This document shows positions 41,491-54,395 of a DNA stretch of 64,000 bases, piece after piece. Source of the DNA: Neofusicoccum parvum. Lineage: Eukaryota > Ascomycota > Dothideomycetes > Botryosphaeriales > Botryosphaeriaceae. The position numbers and the translations under genes were made by a program. The notes under the pieces are model-generated. The model was not told where the DNA came from. It did not search any database and saw only the letters and a list, made by a program, of their open reading frames with translations. Location of the stretch: contig CP087213.1 of assembly GCA_020912385.1 (NCBI GenBank), forward strand, positions 434,001-498,000, written 5' to 3'. Every line of letters starts with the position of its first letter. Position 1 is the first letter of the stretch.

Positions 41491-43929
41491 CTCGCCTCCC
41501 GCCTCCCTTTCACCACCGTCTCCCCACTCGCCTTCGCCTCCGTCCCACCGCTCGACCTCCTCCTCTGCGCCTCGCCCTCCCCCCTCTCCCTGCTCTGGCC
41601 CCTCGTGCTCCTCCCGCTCCCGCTCCCCCTCGCCGCGGCCACCAGCTCCCGCAGGCTCGACCGCCTCTCCGCACCCCCCAGCTTCCACCGCACCGCGCCG
41701 TCCGCGTCGTCGCTGTACTCGCCCGTCAGCCACCGGCCGACGTACGTATCCCAGCGGCGCTGGTCCTCGTGCGCCGCGCGCTCGCGCGCCCGCCGCTGCC
41801 GCACCAGCTTCTCGGCCGTCTGCCGCACCTTGGTCATCGGCGGCGCGTACGTGTCGTACTTGTGGTCGAAGGGCCGGTTCAGGTAGTCGCGCGTCGCCTG
41901 CTCCATGCGCGACAGCGTGCGGCCGCCCGGCACCGTGGGGTGCGGCTTCGGTCGGCGCGGCTTCTTGGCCGCCTTCGTGTCGCCGCTGCCGGCTGCGCCG
42001 CGGCCGGCGTCGGTCGGCAGGGAGGCGTCGGACGCGTCGGGCGGCGGCTTGGTCGGCTCGACGTCGAAGCCCACGACGACGCGGGGGTCGGTGCCGGTGG
42101 ACGGCTGGGGCGGCGGCTGCTGCTGCTGCCGCAGCGCCGCGACCGTCGAGCTGGGGACGACGAGCTCCGGGACGGACGGGTCGACCGTGGCCGGCGGCGC
42201 CGCTGTAGACATGGCCGTGGCGGTGGCGGCGCTCTCGGCGAAGGCGTTGGGGCCGGCCCACGGGCCCTTCTCCCAGTTGTCCAGCTTCATCTTCTCGAGC
42301 CCGTGGTCGACGTTGAGGCGCTTGTACCACGTGTTCTCGCCCTTCGCGATGCGCACCATGGCGCGGTGCTGCTCCTCGCCCTCGGTGTACTTGATCAGCA
42401 CGTTCTTGAACACCGCGAACTTCTCCGCCACCTTCTTCATCATCGCCGACGTGCCGAACGGGCCCGGCCATGCGGACGCGAAGCCGTCGGCCGACTCGTC
42501 CGGCCGCCCCGTGCCGATGCTGAGGAGGAGGGCTGGGTTGCGCTGCTCGCCGTAGAGCGAGACGAATTCCGACCATGCGGCTCCTGCTGGGTTATTCTCG
42601 CGGATGCCGCCATCTTTGAAGCCCATGATCTCGCCGCGGATGTCGGCTTCGAGGATCTTGAAGTAGAAGGGCGCCGCCGACGTGGCGCGCGTGACCTCCC
42701 AGATGCGTAGCTTGTCAGCGCCTTCATTGTACAGGGTGATGTAGTTGGGCACGTTGATGTAGCGGTGGTCGTATGTGCGCAGGAGGTGAGCTTCGTTGAC
42801 GCGCTCATTGTGAGTTGCTGTGAGGCAGATTCTGATGTTTGTATCAGCTTTGAAGTTTGGAATTGGGAGTGTGAGCGCATTTTGCGGTAAACTTGGAACG
42901 AGATCCTTCATGGGTAGTTAAGGCATTCGTCCAGATGCAAATGCGCAGCAAAATAATTGCCAGGCCATCCAGATGAATGCTTCAACCACCCATGAAGGTA
43001 TGCGCGTTGCAATGCTTGACGATCTAACCACAAAGGAAAGATAGGAACGTACGAATGGCATATCTGCTCTCCAGGCCTCAATACCAAAGAGCTCACAGGA
43101 TCCTCGTCTTCTTCCACACTCCAAGGATACCAATCGTTGCCATCGCAGGTGCCGTCTGGATGTGTCTTGCAGTGCCGCTTCACAATCTCCTTTACAGCGT
43201 CCTCCAAGGGTTTATGGTGGTACTTTGTCGTCAAGGGTAAAACACTCCGCCTTTTACCAAAAAGGTCGTCGCCGACCTATTCAACCTTAGTCCGCAGCAA
43301 ACGCAAAGTATTTCATCCGTGACACCGACGTACCTGTCGGTAAAGCTCTAAGCACTGCGGCACGCTCATCCGTAACCGCCCTAGCATTGTGGCGATTAGA
43401 CCGCCGGTGCTCGTGCCGTATATGAAGTCGAAGTAGTGGGCGGGAAGCAGTTCGTCCTCGTTGAATATCCGTGGCTCGAACGGGGGCGTTGACGTGCCGT
43501 CTTTCCGCCGGGTGGCAGCCTCGGCGGCCTCCTCCATTTCCAGCTTGCGCTCCCATTCTGCGATCTCGTGCATGAGCTGTTGGACCATGAGGAGGCTCGA
43601 GTAGCCGCGAATGCCACCGCCGTCTGGAGAAGGCCCACATTAGCGGATGTTTTAGAACAGCGGTTCGAGGGCGCGTGCCATGGGGAGCTGGAGCATTCGT
43701 CCGGACCAACAACACGAGTCTTCCACGTCCGGACGAATGCTTCAACTCCAGACAGAAGCTTGCCAAATCCTTCAGCTTACGTACCAAGCGTCAGTATCGC
43801 AGGGTCCCACGGGTCCTTCACGGTCCGCGCCCATTCGCTCCCGTTTGAATAGTCATCGTCGGCCGAGGCGAAGGTCCGCACGCTGCGAGGCCGCTGGGGG
43901 GTGCCCGTGTCCACCTTCAGCGTCGCCAT
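41487..43929 (-). CDS. Patatin-like phospholipase B with intact catalytic dyad, four exons
   Basis: Exons (complement) 43929-43785, 43623-43334, 43276-43053 and 42831-41487 give 667 residues. Catalytic features are complete: oxyanion hole LDGGGIRGYS (48-57), nucleophile elbow GTSTGG (Ser120) and the aspartate in FKDGGIRENNP (Asp293). The C-terminal 300 residues are low complexity, with Gln and Pro runs and a basic Arg-rich end. The enzyme should cleave acyl chains from phospholipids or other lipids, probably in the cytosol. It is a diverged paralogue of gene A, 4 kb away: introns 1 and 3 fall at matching positions and phases in the two genes, while intron 2 is unique to B. Introns 1 (161 nt) and 3 (221 nt) are unusually long and each contains an inverted-repeat element described separately. 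Confidence 0.87.
42905..42998. repeat. Hairpin element in intron 3 of patatin-like B (33-bp imperfect arms)
   Basis: Arms 42905-42937 and 42966-42998 are inverted copies differing at only six of 33 positions, separated by a 28-nt loop. The inner arm sequence (GCATTCGTCC...) is shared with the hairpin in intron 1 of the same gene. Confidence 0.8.
43684..43749. repeat. Hairpin element in intron 1 of patatin-like B (23-bp arms)
   Basis: Arms 43684-43706 and 43727-43749 are inverted copies identical at 21 of 23 positions, with a perfect 14-bp core (GCATTCGTCCGGAC) and a 20-nt loop. Related in sequence to the intron 3 hairpin. Confidence 0.8.
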
Positions 43930-45379
43930 CGCGTGCGACGACGCGAAAAGCTAGACGGGCCCTCCACAGCTTATATGCAGAGTCGCCGGCGCCAGGGAGG
44001 GTGATTCGACGTTGGGGAGCTCGCTAATCGCGGTGGGCCAGGCGGCAGCGGGAGGAAAAAAGGGTCTTGGTCGACCACTGGAGCTCTGGCGGGTTCCTGG
44101 ATCTTCCTTGCCAGCGCCAGGGCAGCGAGCGGCGTCGGCGTATGATGTCGTCGGCAGGCTTTGGCGAGGGCGATCGCGGCTCGAGCGTCGCGACGTCAAC
44201 AGCAGGCAAGCTTCTCGCAAGCAGAACGGAGGCTGTGGGGGGACGCTGAGGAGTCTTATTAAACCGCCGGGCCCCCGTCCCGCATGATGCGCACTTGCTC
44301 TGGGGTTGCTGCAAGCCCCTTAGGGCGGGTGTGGCTGCGGATCTGCTATTTTCGATCAAGTGTCCGCCCGCCTGAGGGCCGTGAAACACGAGCCCGCTGT
44401 GCCATTCGCCTCCAGCAGTGCCTGGCTGCGCAGCGTCATAGCCAGCGACTTCCCGCCGCCAGCTGCGCGATTAAGCCTCCCGCTGGTGGGCCACTCTGCG
44501 CGGACTCCGCGAGGGCAGCCGCCAGCTCGTGCGTGACCCGCCGGGGCCGCGCGGGAGCAGGCAGGGACAGCCACCTGCTGCTGCTTAGTTCCTGCGCGCT
44601 TGCCAGTGCGCAGCGCGGCTGCTGACGATAAAGTTCTCACCGCAAACCGGCGCCGCGGATAGCGCAGCGCGCGGTGCACAGCTGGAGCCCGGATGCTCAC
44701 CTTGCTGAAGCTTTTTGCTCCTTCGCAGGCCCGGAGCGCGCTCATCATGCGTTCAGACACCTTCCGCGCTAAGTTGGAGGTGTGGGCGACGGTCAGCAGC
44801 GCGTGATGCATTCCCATTGGCCGGCGCCGCATCCTCGCTGCGGAGCAAATCAAGAGACTGCGCGGGTCAGCAGGCTCAGGCAGCGTGTGGCGGCGCGCTC
44901 GGAGGATTGAGTGCAGCGGGCAGCGTCGCCGAGCAGAGCAACGGCCGGGGGCAGCGGCGCTGGCGCGCTGGGGATCTCGCGGGCGTGCGGTGCAACCCCA
45001 GGCGCGTTCTCGCCGCCGGTGCGATGATGTCGGTCGGGCTCTGGCGGGCGGGTGCTGGGCGGCAGGTGCGCAGCCACGGTGACGGGGCCCGGGCGGCGAT
45101 CCCTGGCGTCTGAGCCACCACGCGCAGGGCGCAGCCAGCACATCCTCGCCGGCCAGGTCTTCCCACCTCTTAGTCACCGCCCAGCGCCTTCCCGAACACA
45201 CCACAGGTGCCTGTGCCTGAGCACCGTCTGCAATCACCCGATTCGCATCCGCTTCTCCACCGCCATTAAAAGACCACCTGCTGCCTGCCGACTCGCGCTT
45301 TGCGACCCCACATCACGCATCAACCACGGAACGAACCAACACCATCGTCGCCAGCCCGCAAACATCAACACCACCCGCC
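43930..45379. other. Divergent promoter region, GC-rich
   Basis: About 1.45 kb between patatin-like B and the conserved unknown gene. High GC gives long spurious frames on both strands. No gene accepted. Confidence 0.35.
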
Positions 45380-45954
45380 ATGTCGCGGACCTGGAACACC
45401 GATTCCACCAGCTCCACCCGGAGCAGTGAGAAGTTCGGCCTCGACGAGAAGGACTCCAGCAACATTCTCGTCTACAAATACCGCAGCGGCCTGGACGTCT
45501 CGTCGCAGGAAGACCTCTGCAAGACTTTGGACAAAGGTATGTTGCGCCCCAGCCCGCAATCGCGAAATTGTGCAGCCGCTCATCGCTCGCCCATTCAGAT
45601 CCCACCCTTCGCGTCACCCGCAAGAAGATTCCCCGCGGCGACAGCAGAGTCGAAGTGAAGCGCGAGGACCTCTGGAACGACGAGGAGAAGAGCGTCTACT
45701 CGGAGTTTCCCAACAGCAAGTCGGGCCTGGCCAGCATCTGCCTGCCGCGCAGCGTCTGGTTCAAGCGTATGCTGTTCAACCAGTTCCAGGACCTCTACAT
45801 CGTCTCGCCCGAGACCACGCCCAACAACTCGCTCAACGGCTCGCCCGAATCGTCGCAGTGCTCGCCCAGCAGCACCTGGAACCACAACACCAACCCCGAT
45901 AGCGCAGCCCATCATCAAGAAGAGCATCACAACAATCACCCGGGTGACCACTAG
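45380..45954 (+). CDS. Conserved-looking hypothetical protein (170 aa), two exons
   Basis: Exons 45380-45536 and 45599-45954 join through a GTATGT donor and TTCAG acceptor to give 170 residues. The N-terminus is Ser/Thr-rich (TDSTSSTRSS), the middle is charged and looks well constrained (NILVYKYRSGLDVSSQEDL, VEVKREDLWNDEEKSVYSEF, LPRSVWFKRMLFNQFQDLYI), and the tail is His/Asn-rich. No signal peptide, membrane segment or known domain is visible. Codon choice strongly favours C-ending codons, as in the housekeeping genes here. I do not recognise a function. The ATG follows a long GC-rich leader with a CACCCGCC context. Confidence 0.72.
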
Positions 45955-46859
45955 TGCTGAGGCGCTTCCGAAGCACGCGTGGTTGGCAGGTTGCGCTGGG
46001 TGACAGGCTACTTCTAGCCTCGCAAACGGCTGCAGCCCGGCGCCGGTCTATTCCTGAGACATCGTGACTCAGATGGATGTTTGTGGGCGCTAGTCCACAA
46101 CCCGTAATCTTCCAGTCACATGCCTCCCCAGACCTGTGTCCTCGATCAACACGCGTTCCGACGGACGCTGACCACCTATCATCCGTTGCTTTCCGATTCG
46201 ATATACCCCCCGTACGGTCTTTATCCTGTTTTATGGTTCAGCGAGGGCGTTGGCTGGCTACGAGGCCTTGTTTTGGCGTTTGTGTTTTACTGGGTGGCAA
46301 TGTGCAACGACGCACGCACGAAATTCTCTTTTGTACGATACCAATACGTCTGTTAGCGCTAAAGCTCGCGTCACATGAACTGTGCTACATTTTTTGCCAG
46401 ACGGCCCGACATACTACATGTTCTGTGAATGCGAATCTTACAAGTTCTGCCAACGTGAGCAATACTCCCGTGGAAAGTTAGAGCATCCACCCGGGCGATA
46501 CTACCCAGTCCTCACTTCGCCCTCCCGCGTGTCCAAATGGGTGCGTCCCCACATGTGAGACCTCCAGCATGTGAGATGATGTCCTTCATGCAGCATCGAA
46601 CGGCGCCGTCAGGTCCAGATGAAACCTCAAACATGGTAAATCCTTTTGCATTCAACTGTACTGACGCGGGGTTCCTCCAGACCCAGGTGCATCTTCACCG
46701 CATCTTCCTATCCTTTCATGAACCACGTGCTCTTGTCATCACCACCGCTATCCACATCAGATAGCTTCACACAACCCCAAAGCACCTTGTCATATCTCAC
46801 GCGCCGTCTTTCCGTCTACACCAGCCATCCCAGCCCACAGTAAGACCGTAAAGCCTGCC
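45955..46859. other. Convergent spacer, no gene seen
   Basis: About 900 bp between the stops of the hypothetical and CinA-like genes. Only short unsupported frames. Confidence 0.4.
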
Positions 46860-47791
46860 TCACAGCTTCACATCCCCCTTGATCAGATCCCTCAACAGCT
46901 TCAGCCCCTCCACCGCGAACTTCTGCATATTCGCCTCGCGATCCCCACCCAGCCCAGTCTCAACCTCGCGCGTCGCGGTGCCGGCAGCAGAGCTGACAGC
47001 AAGGGCGACATAACCCCTTCCAGCATCGTCAGTTTTGCGGAAACCCGGAGGGGAGGGAGAAGTGAAGCTTACGGCGTCCTGTTCCTGGTCTCGCCGCCGG
47101 TGGGGCCGGCGGTGCCGCTCTCGCAGACGGTGTAGGTGGTGTCGAGGGTGCCGCGCACGTGCTCGGCGATGCCCTTGACGATGTCGGGCGTGGGGCCGGT
47201 GTAGTTCTTGAGGTTGTCTTCGGTCCAGCCGGCGTAGGCGATGCGGGATTCGAGGGTGTAGAGCTGTGTTCATGGGAGGTAAGGATGTGTTTGGTTTGGG
47301 CTGAGCATAAAGGGCTGTGGCCGGGGGTTCTTTTCTTTTTCTCTTGTAATGCACAAGAAGGTATTTTGGGGGCTCTCCTGTTTCTCAAGGCACGGAGGCG
47401 GATGAGGTAGTGGGCGGGGACATTTGAAGACCACGAGAGAGTTGCCTCCATGGCCGTGAAGAACATGAATGCACAGCAGCATCACTTCAATACAAGACAC
47501 CACGAGAGCAATGACAAGCACACGCAATAGGCAGCGATGAATGGAGGGGCGCTCGTACCTGCAGACCACCCTTGAAGATCGCACTCGCACCCGGCGTGGC
47601 CAGAATGGCGGCCGAAGTCAAACCTCCCGCAGCCTGCAATCGCGCTCAGCATCAGATCCAGTCGACGCTTTGGGACCACGGAAGCCCGGATTCGATCTTA
47701 CCGTCTCGGCCACGGAAATGGTCTCCTGTCTCTCCTTCAGCAGCTCCGCAACCTCCGCCGCGATGGCCTTCAACTCCGGGGGCGGGAACAT
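46860..47791 (-). CDS. CinA C-terminal-domain protein (nicotinamide-nucleotide amidase-like), four exons
   Basis: Exons (complement) 47791-47702, 47633-47559, 47263-47073 and 47016-46860 encode 170 residues, the length of one CinA amidase domain without the N-terminal MoCF-like domain. Motifs: the start helix with ISVAETAAGGLTSAAI, FKGGLQLYTLESR, then CESGTAGPTGG and GYVALAVSS. In bacteria such enzymes deamidate nicotinamide mononucleotide in pyridine-nucleotide recycling; the fungal role is inferred to be similar. No targeting sequence is evident. All four introns were placed by frame and family motifs; donors are GTAAGA, GTACGA and GTAAGC. The start ATG begins MFPPPELKAIA, typical for this group. 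Confidence 0.88.
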
Positions 47792-50700
47792 GGTGAGCGC
47801 GATGGACGGGGCAGCCGGGCCGAATGCAGGCGGGATCGAGGGTGGTGAAAAATGGTCCGATGAGCAGCAACGGCGTCAGGACAACAAGGGCTCTGGTGAT
47901 CTCAAGCAGAATGCGAGCAGGTGCAGCCAAGGGGAGGAGCGACAGAGAAGAAGACCAGCCAGCGTCAAGCTGACCATCGAGCACCACTCGCCCGATTACG
48001 CAACCCGCACCCGAAACACCGCCCCCAGCGCGCGGGCTGGAGAGGCTTCCGGCCCTCGTCCCTCTGTCCCTCCGGCAAGACCCCTCGAAACGTTAATTGG
48101 AAACGCCACGAGCCGGCCTAGCGCGCTCCGACATCGTACGTTTTTTTGGGCGTGAACCTGCTCAGGGCCGTGATTGCCAGCCATTTTCGCCACACACGGC
48201 CACAACAAGGCGCGCCTCCGGCGACTCTGCGTCGCTGATAAATTCAATTTGCGCGCCGCCGCCGTGACAAACCTAACCCAGCAGCAGTCCGCGGCGCCGG
48301 AAGTCGCAACCCTCTCGCCTCGCGGCTCTCGCGCCGACGACCTAGTCCGCAGCGGCCCCAGCGAGCCCTTGCACGCCCTGGCCGGCCGTTCGATCGAGCA
48401 CCAGCCGGCCGAAGGAAATGTCCCGTCGGCTTTGCCCGTGCAGCGCAGCCCGCGGGCCAGCCGCCGTCCAGGCCGCCCGCCCCGCTCCGTTCGCCGGCGC
48501 CACGCACCGCGTCGCTCGCCTCTTCCCTCGTGCCGCCGGCAGCTGTGTCTGCGCGCGGTGCCTGCGCAGTCCTGCCGCGCCCGCCCCTCCCTCGCACGCA
48601 GCACCGTGTATCTGGCGGGGCTGTCTGGCTGGCAGGTGCCGTCTCGCTCGCGAATGACGTATTGCGGGGCGCGCGGCAATCGCTCGGCAGGCGGGTAGAC
48701 TGGGGTGAGCGAGTGGGTGGGCGGGCAGCGGGCAGCGCAGCGCATCTATCCGGTTGGCAGCACCCAGCACAATCGCTCCCACCACGAGGGGCCGCCTGCA
48801 AAAATAGCACACCGGTCCCCACGTCTCGCCCGCTGCCAGCAGTGCTCGCTCTTCTGCAAAGCCCATGGGCTCCAGAAACAGGCAGCCGCTCTTATCAACG
48901 CCCATCACTTCCACCCCATACACCCGTCCTCGCGCCCAACACGAGACGACCAACACCTACTCTGGCGTGATGCGTGCATGGCCGATCCCCTATGCCAGAC
49001 TCGTCTCCCGCGCGCGTATCCTGCTGCGCTGTCGTCCCTGCAAAGAAGAAGTTCCGACACGGCCTCTGGCGCCTTCATCTCCACCCTCGTCAGCGGGGCA
49101 GAGCGAGACAATCAAGTCGTGTGCGCGAGAGCGAGCAAGAAAGCACGCCAATTGAATGCTCCACGCTCCATGGTCCATCATCCAACACCCAGAAAGCGAG
49201 GATTCCCAAATGCTCACTTACATATGCTTACGCGCCCACTGCCCATGCTCGTGATCAGCTCACACGTCCCAAGCACGCACGCACGCACACACCTATATTT
49301 AACCCTCCCTCCAATCGACCTCGGGGAGTTTCCAGCAATCCAGCATCCGCATCAGCGCGTACGTAGGAAGCAAAGCAATAGAGCAGCCGATGATTATTAC
49401 TCCAAGCAGCCAGCGCTGCATGCCCGGCACCGCCCGCCCGCCCGCCACCTGCGTACGCCCTCGTCCACGCCCCTCCCCGCCAGCTCACCGCCCATCCCAA
49501 TAGCTTCAAACTCAAAAAAAAAAAAAAACCCCCCCCGGTTCGCGCTCGTGAGGGAAAAAGAAGAGGCACACAGACCACACGGTTGCCCTTCACGCAGGCT
49601 GGGCGTCGAAACGATCCCAAATCGTGCAGTCGGTAACTTTAGCGCCCTTCTCGCATGTACGTATGTGTGTATGTATGTACGTACGGATGTATGTGCGTGC
49701 AAAGACCCCTTCTGACGGGTCGGCTCGTGCCTTACGGGCTACCCGCTCTTTTCTTTGGTCCGATCTCCACCGCCTGCACCTGTGCCCCCCCCCCCCCCCC
49801 CCCTTCCGCCCGATCCCCCCCGGTCCGATGCGAGGGGTGTGTGTGTGGGAGGCTGCTCAGCTCACTCATTATTCTGAGAAGATCCCTGGGTGGCACGATC
49901 GGGAAGGGACAAGGAATACCTTCCAAGGAACTTCATTGGGCGAAGGAGAGGAAAGAAAGAAAAAAGGAAGGAAAGGAAGGATCGTCGTCGTTCCGCTCGG
50001 AAAGTATCATCCAAGTACCCTAAAAGCCTCCGTGGGAGTATTATGTACGTAGCCCTGCTGTAAAATGATCAAGGGTCTTGAAGTACAGTCAACTTCAACG
50101 GGAACGGAGTGTCGTCCACCGAGCATTTGCTTTTTCCTCTTTCCCTGCTGGACCCTTGCTGAGATCCTGAGGACGCTTAGCACCATCACCTCAGATCAAA
50201 TGGCCACATTCACAAAGCAAGGCGCATTTCTCCCTGGGTTTCCTTTTTGGTAAACGCCTCGATTAGTTGCAAACTTAATACTACTGAAGACCGGGCAAAA
50301 ATGAACTTCCCGAGAAAGCCCATTCGCGGGACGGGTGTAGGATGTCATCTTCGGGTGGTTTGGTGTGCATGATTGGTCATCACTGGGCAAGGCTGAGGCA
50401 GTGCAAGCAAAACCAAGGAAAGGGGAAAAGGCACACCCGCAAAACTGGAAAACAGGTAGAGAGAAATCACGTGCAGTCTATTAAAAGATGAACAGGAAGA
50501 GAGAGAGGTGCAAGGAAACCGTGATGAAGGAAAGATGAAAGGTCCCGCGCAATGTCTCTGAATTTGAATCTCGCACGCAAACTGGAAGAAGCCCTGAATT
50601 CCTAATACTCCCGTTTCGTCAAAAAGGCCGGATATGCATCGTGAAGTGTCGACTCGACCCAACAAAGAGGAGAAAAGGAGACATGAGTTGTGAGTGATTT

Positions 50701-50847
50701 TGGGGGGAGCACTCCTTCGATAAGCGCTAGCAGGCCGTTCCTCACGGAGTAATAGACTTCTTATCCATGCCATCACCCTAAACCTCCCAAGCAAGCAAGC
50801 CGTGAAGAAAGAAAACCGAGGACACCTAAGCCATGCAGGAAGGGCGG
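47792..50847. other. Large gene-free region with homopolymer tracts
   Basis: About 3.1 kb with no accepted gene. The left half is GC-rich with long spurious frames. It contains an A15-C8 tract (49514-49536), tandem GTAT/GTAC-like repeats near 49655-49690 and a C19 run (49785-49803). The right end holds the 3' UTR of the Ubc4-like gene. Confidence 0.4.
49785..49803 (+). repeat. Homopolymer C19 tract
   Basis: Nineteen consecutive C residues in non-coding DNA. Length may be affected by sequencing error. Confidence 0.7.
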
Positions 50848-51713
<866 letters not shown>

Positions 51714-52953
51714 GGTGCGGTGTTGTGTGCGGTGGGGGTTGTGGGCGAGTGTCGGTCGGGTGCGTGTTGCAGTGGGTGTGGGCGATGGTTGAAGATTGCA
51801 GCGTAAAGGGAAGTGGGCTGTGGCACGGCAATATAACCCTGGTCGTCCTGCTTAGCGCCTGGAGGGCGTGGCTGCCCGAACGTGGCCGGCAGTGACGTAC
51901 CGCCGAAAACTCGTCCCTGGACCTCGCTGCAGCGGCGAACTCTGACGGCTCCTCGAGGGCGCGAAGGCGATCAGATGTCGGCGGCGCTGAGGGTGCAGGC
52001 TGGAGGGGGTGCTGGGCCAGGCGGCGACGGGCGGCGGCGGTGGTCTTTTTATGTGACTAAGGCTCGATGGCAAAGACGCCGCAGCACACGGCCAGAGCAA
52101 GCAGGTGCACGAAACCGGAAGAAGCTCCCTCAGCCTCATGCACCTCACCTTTCTTGAGTCACCATCGCCGCCCTACTCTCCTGCACCTCCTGCGCAAATG
52201 GGCATGTCACGTGCACGCGCCTGAAGAATGCACGCCCGGTACGTTCCTGCATCAACCACTGTTTCTCGCCCGCCTGCAGCCTTATACCGTGTCCCAGCTG
52301 CGCTGCGTGTGACGCCCCGCGGCTGAGTCCAGACGGTCCGCCCCGGCCGCTGTCTGCGCTTCTCCTGGCCAGCGTCTCGACCGGTGCGCCCCCGTGGATC
52401 ATGGTCTTTCACCGGGTGTTTGCCTCTCCTGACGGAGACTTCAAGCCCACATCAGCATCCTCGCAATTGGGCCGCCGATGTTTCGAGCCAATGTCTTGTC
52501 CGTCCACGCTCAAGGGCCCTTGCGACCACGCCGTCTCAGCGACAAAGCACATCGGCCATACACACGGCTTTCGCATTTTTGTTTTCCTACGTGCGACCTT
52601 CTGGCTTACGACAGCGTCATCAAGTGATCGACCTGGCCTCTACCAAAAGCATGGGATAAAAAAAGAAAGGCCGGAGCCTTATCCGAAACCGCGAACGGCT
52701 GAATGGATCGTTATGCTACATGAAACCTTACTCTGTTTGAACATTGCAGATACGAACACGCCCGACCAACCGCGGGTGCTGGGAACATTCAAAATGCGTA
52801 TACCGTACAGCTACCGAGACATTCTCAAGTCATGTTCTCTTTTGGTCGGATGTCTTCCCGCTTTTGATCTGAGGGCATTATTGTGTGGCTGTGACACAAA
52901 CAGCGCCTGTGGCTTCCCTTTTTTTCCCGCGGAAAAGCAACAGTATTCCCAAA
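51714..52953. other. Intergenic region, no gene seen
   Basis: About 1.2 kb holding the Ubc4-like promoter and the 3' UTR of the glutaryl-CoA dehydrogenase gene. No supported frame. Confidence 0.4.
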
Positions 52954-54395
52954 CTAAACGAAGGCTTGAATGCCGGTGATAGCTCTTCCAAGAATGAGCG
53001 CTGGTTGGGAGAGACGTTAGTGGATGTTGCTTCTATCTCGACCAAGACAGAAAATTTACCATGAATATCGCTTTGGCCCTCGTACGTCTGTGTAACGAAG
53101 AGGTTCGCAACATGTCTACCAATGTGGTACTCATCACTGACAGCGTTGCCACCGAAGATCTCCTGCAGTCTAGCACGTTATTAGCATATTAATTCTGGAC
53201 GAAAAGAGCAGATCAACATACATCCTGGCGTTGACGAGCGCCCGGTCACAGTTCTGCCGTTTGATCATCGAGATCATCTCAGGTGCCGCCTTGCCCTCGT
53301 CCTTAAGGCGACCAACCTGGGCGGCAGCCAAAATGCCGAATGCCGCGTCGGTGGTCGCATCAGAGAGCTTCTTTTGGACGAGCTGATACTTGGCGAGCGG
53401 GTTGCCCTTGAACTGCTTTCTCTCGAGCGCATATGTCCGAGCCCTGTCAATACAGTCTTCCAGAGCACCGATGGTACCCCAGGCAATTCCGTATCTGGCC
53501 GAGTTGAGGCAGCTGAAAGGTCCTCTCAAGCCCTCGATGTCAGGGAACATGTTGGCCTCCGGGACAGGGCAGTCATCGAGCTGGATCATGCCTGTGATAG
53601 ACGCCCTCAGGCCGTTCTTGTCGCTGATCTTTGGTGTCTCAAGGGTGCCGGGAGGACATTGGTCGCGCTCGATCAAGAACCCACGGATCTTGCCTGTGCT
53701 TTCCAACTTCGCCCAGACGAGCATCACGTCAGAAATGGGAGAGTTGGTGATCCATGTCTTCGCTCCGGATATTGAGAAATATCCCTTCTTAGTGGGGTGT
53801 GGCTTGGCTGTGGTCTCCATCGAGCCGGGGTCAGAGCCATGGTTAGGCTCAGTAAGACCGAAACACCCCAAGATCTTTCCCTTGGCCATGCCCGGCAAGA
53901 ACTTGTCCTTCTGCTCCTGTGTTCCAAATTCCTCGATGCCGCCCATCACGAGGGAGCTCTGCACCGACATGCCGGACCTGTATCCGGAATCCACGCGTTC
54001 GACGGCGCGCGTAATAAGACCCGACGCGACGCTGCTGACGCCAGCGCATCCGTATCCCTGTATAGTAGCTCCCAGCAGGCCTAGCTCGCCCATCTCCTCT
54101 AAGATCTTCTTGTCGTAGTCTTCGTTGCGGTACGCCTCTGCACTACAATTAGCACAACGCCTCGCCACTGCGCGAATTTGTGCAAACCTAGCACGCGGGG
54201 AAGCATGCGCTCCTGGCAGTACGACTCAGCCGTCTCTGCTATGGCAAGCTCCTCGTCGGTAAACAGGTTGTTGGAACCCAATGGGTCCTTCCAGTCGAAG
54301 GCTACGGGTGCATGGAGATAGCGGCGGGCAAGCGGCGCGGGGCGCGCAGAGGCTCTCAATTGCCTCGCGACGTGACGGGCGACGGGTCTGAACAT
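52954..54395 (-). CDS. Glutaryl-CoA dehydrogenase, mitochondrial (acyl-CoA dehydrogenase family), four exons
   Basis: Exons (complement) 54395-54188, 54137-53222, 53169-53060 and 53000-52954 give 426 residues. The N-terminus is an Arg-rich mitochondrial presequence (MFRPVARHVARQLRASARPA). The enzyme shows the FAD/acyl-CoA signature GCFGLTEPNHGSDP, KTWITNSPISD, the substrate-region ARYGIAWGTIGALEDC, and a C-terminus with FGGNAVSDEYH and the catalytic base Glu in TYEGQSDIH. It ends ILGRAITGIQAFV as in animal glutaryl-CoA dehydrogenases. It oxidises and decarboxylates glutaryl-CoA to crotonyl-CoA in lysine and tryptophan catabolism. The last two introns were placed by requiring LQEIFGGNA and IHALILGRA. 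It shares a 555-bp divergent promoter with the FEN1 gene. Confidence 0.94.

Noticed and set aside
41174..42710. Long plus-strand frames of 344 and 503 codons
   Set aside because: Antisense shadows of patatin-like B; Arg/Ala/Pro-rich without domains.
48705..49715. 336-codon plus-strand frame
   Set aside because: Runs through homopolymer tracts, has no domain and no codon bias; judged non-coding.
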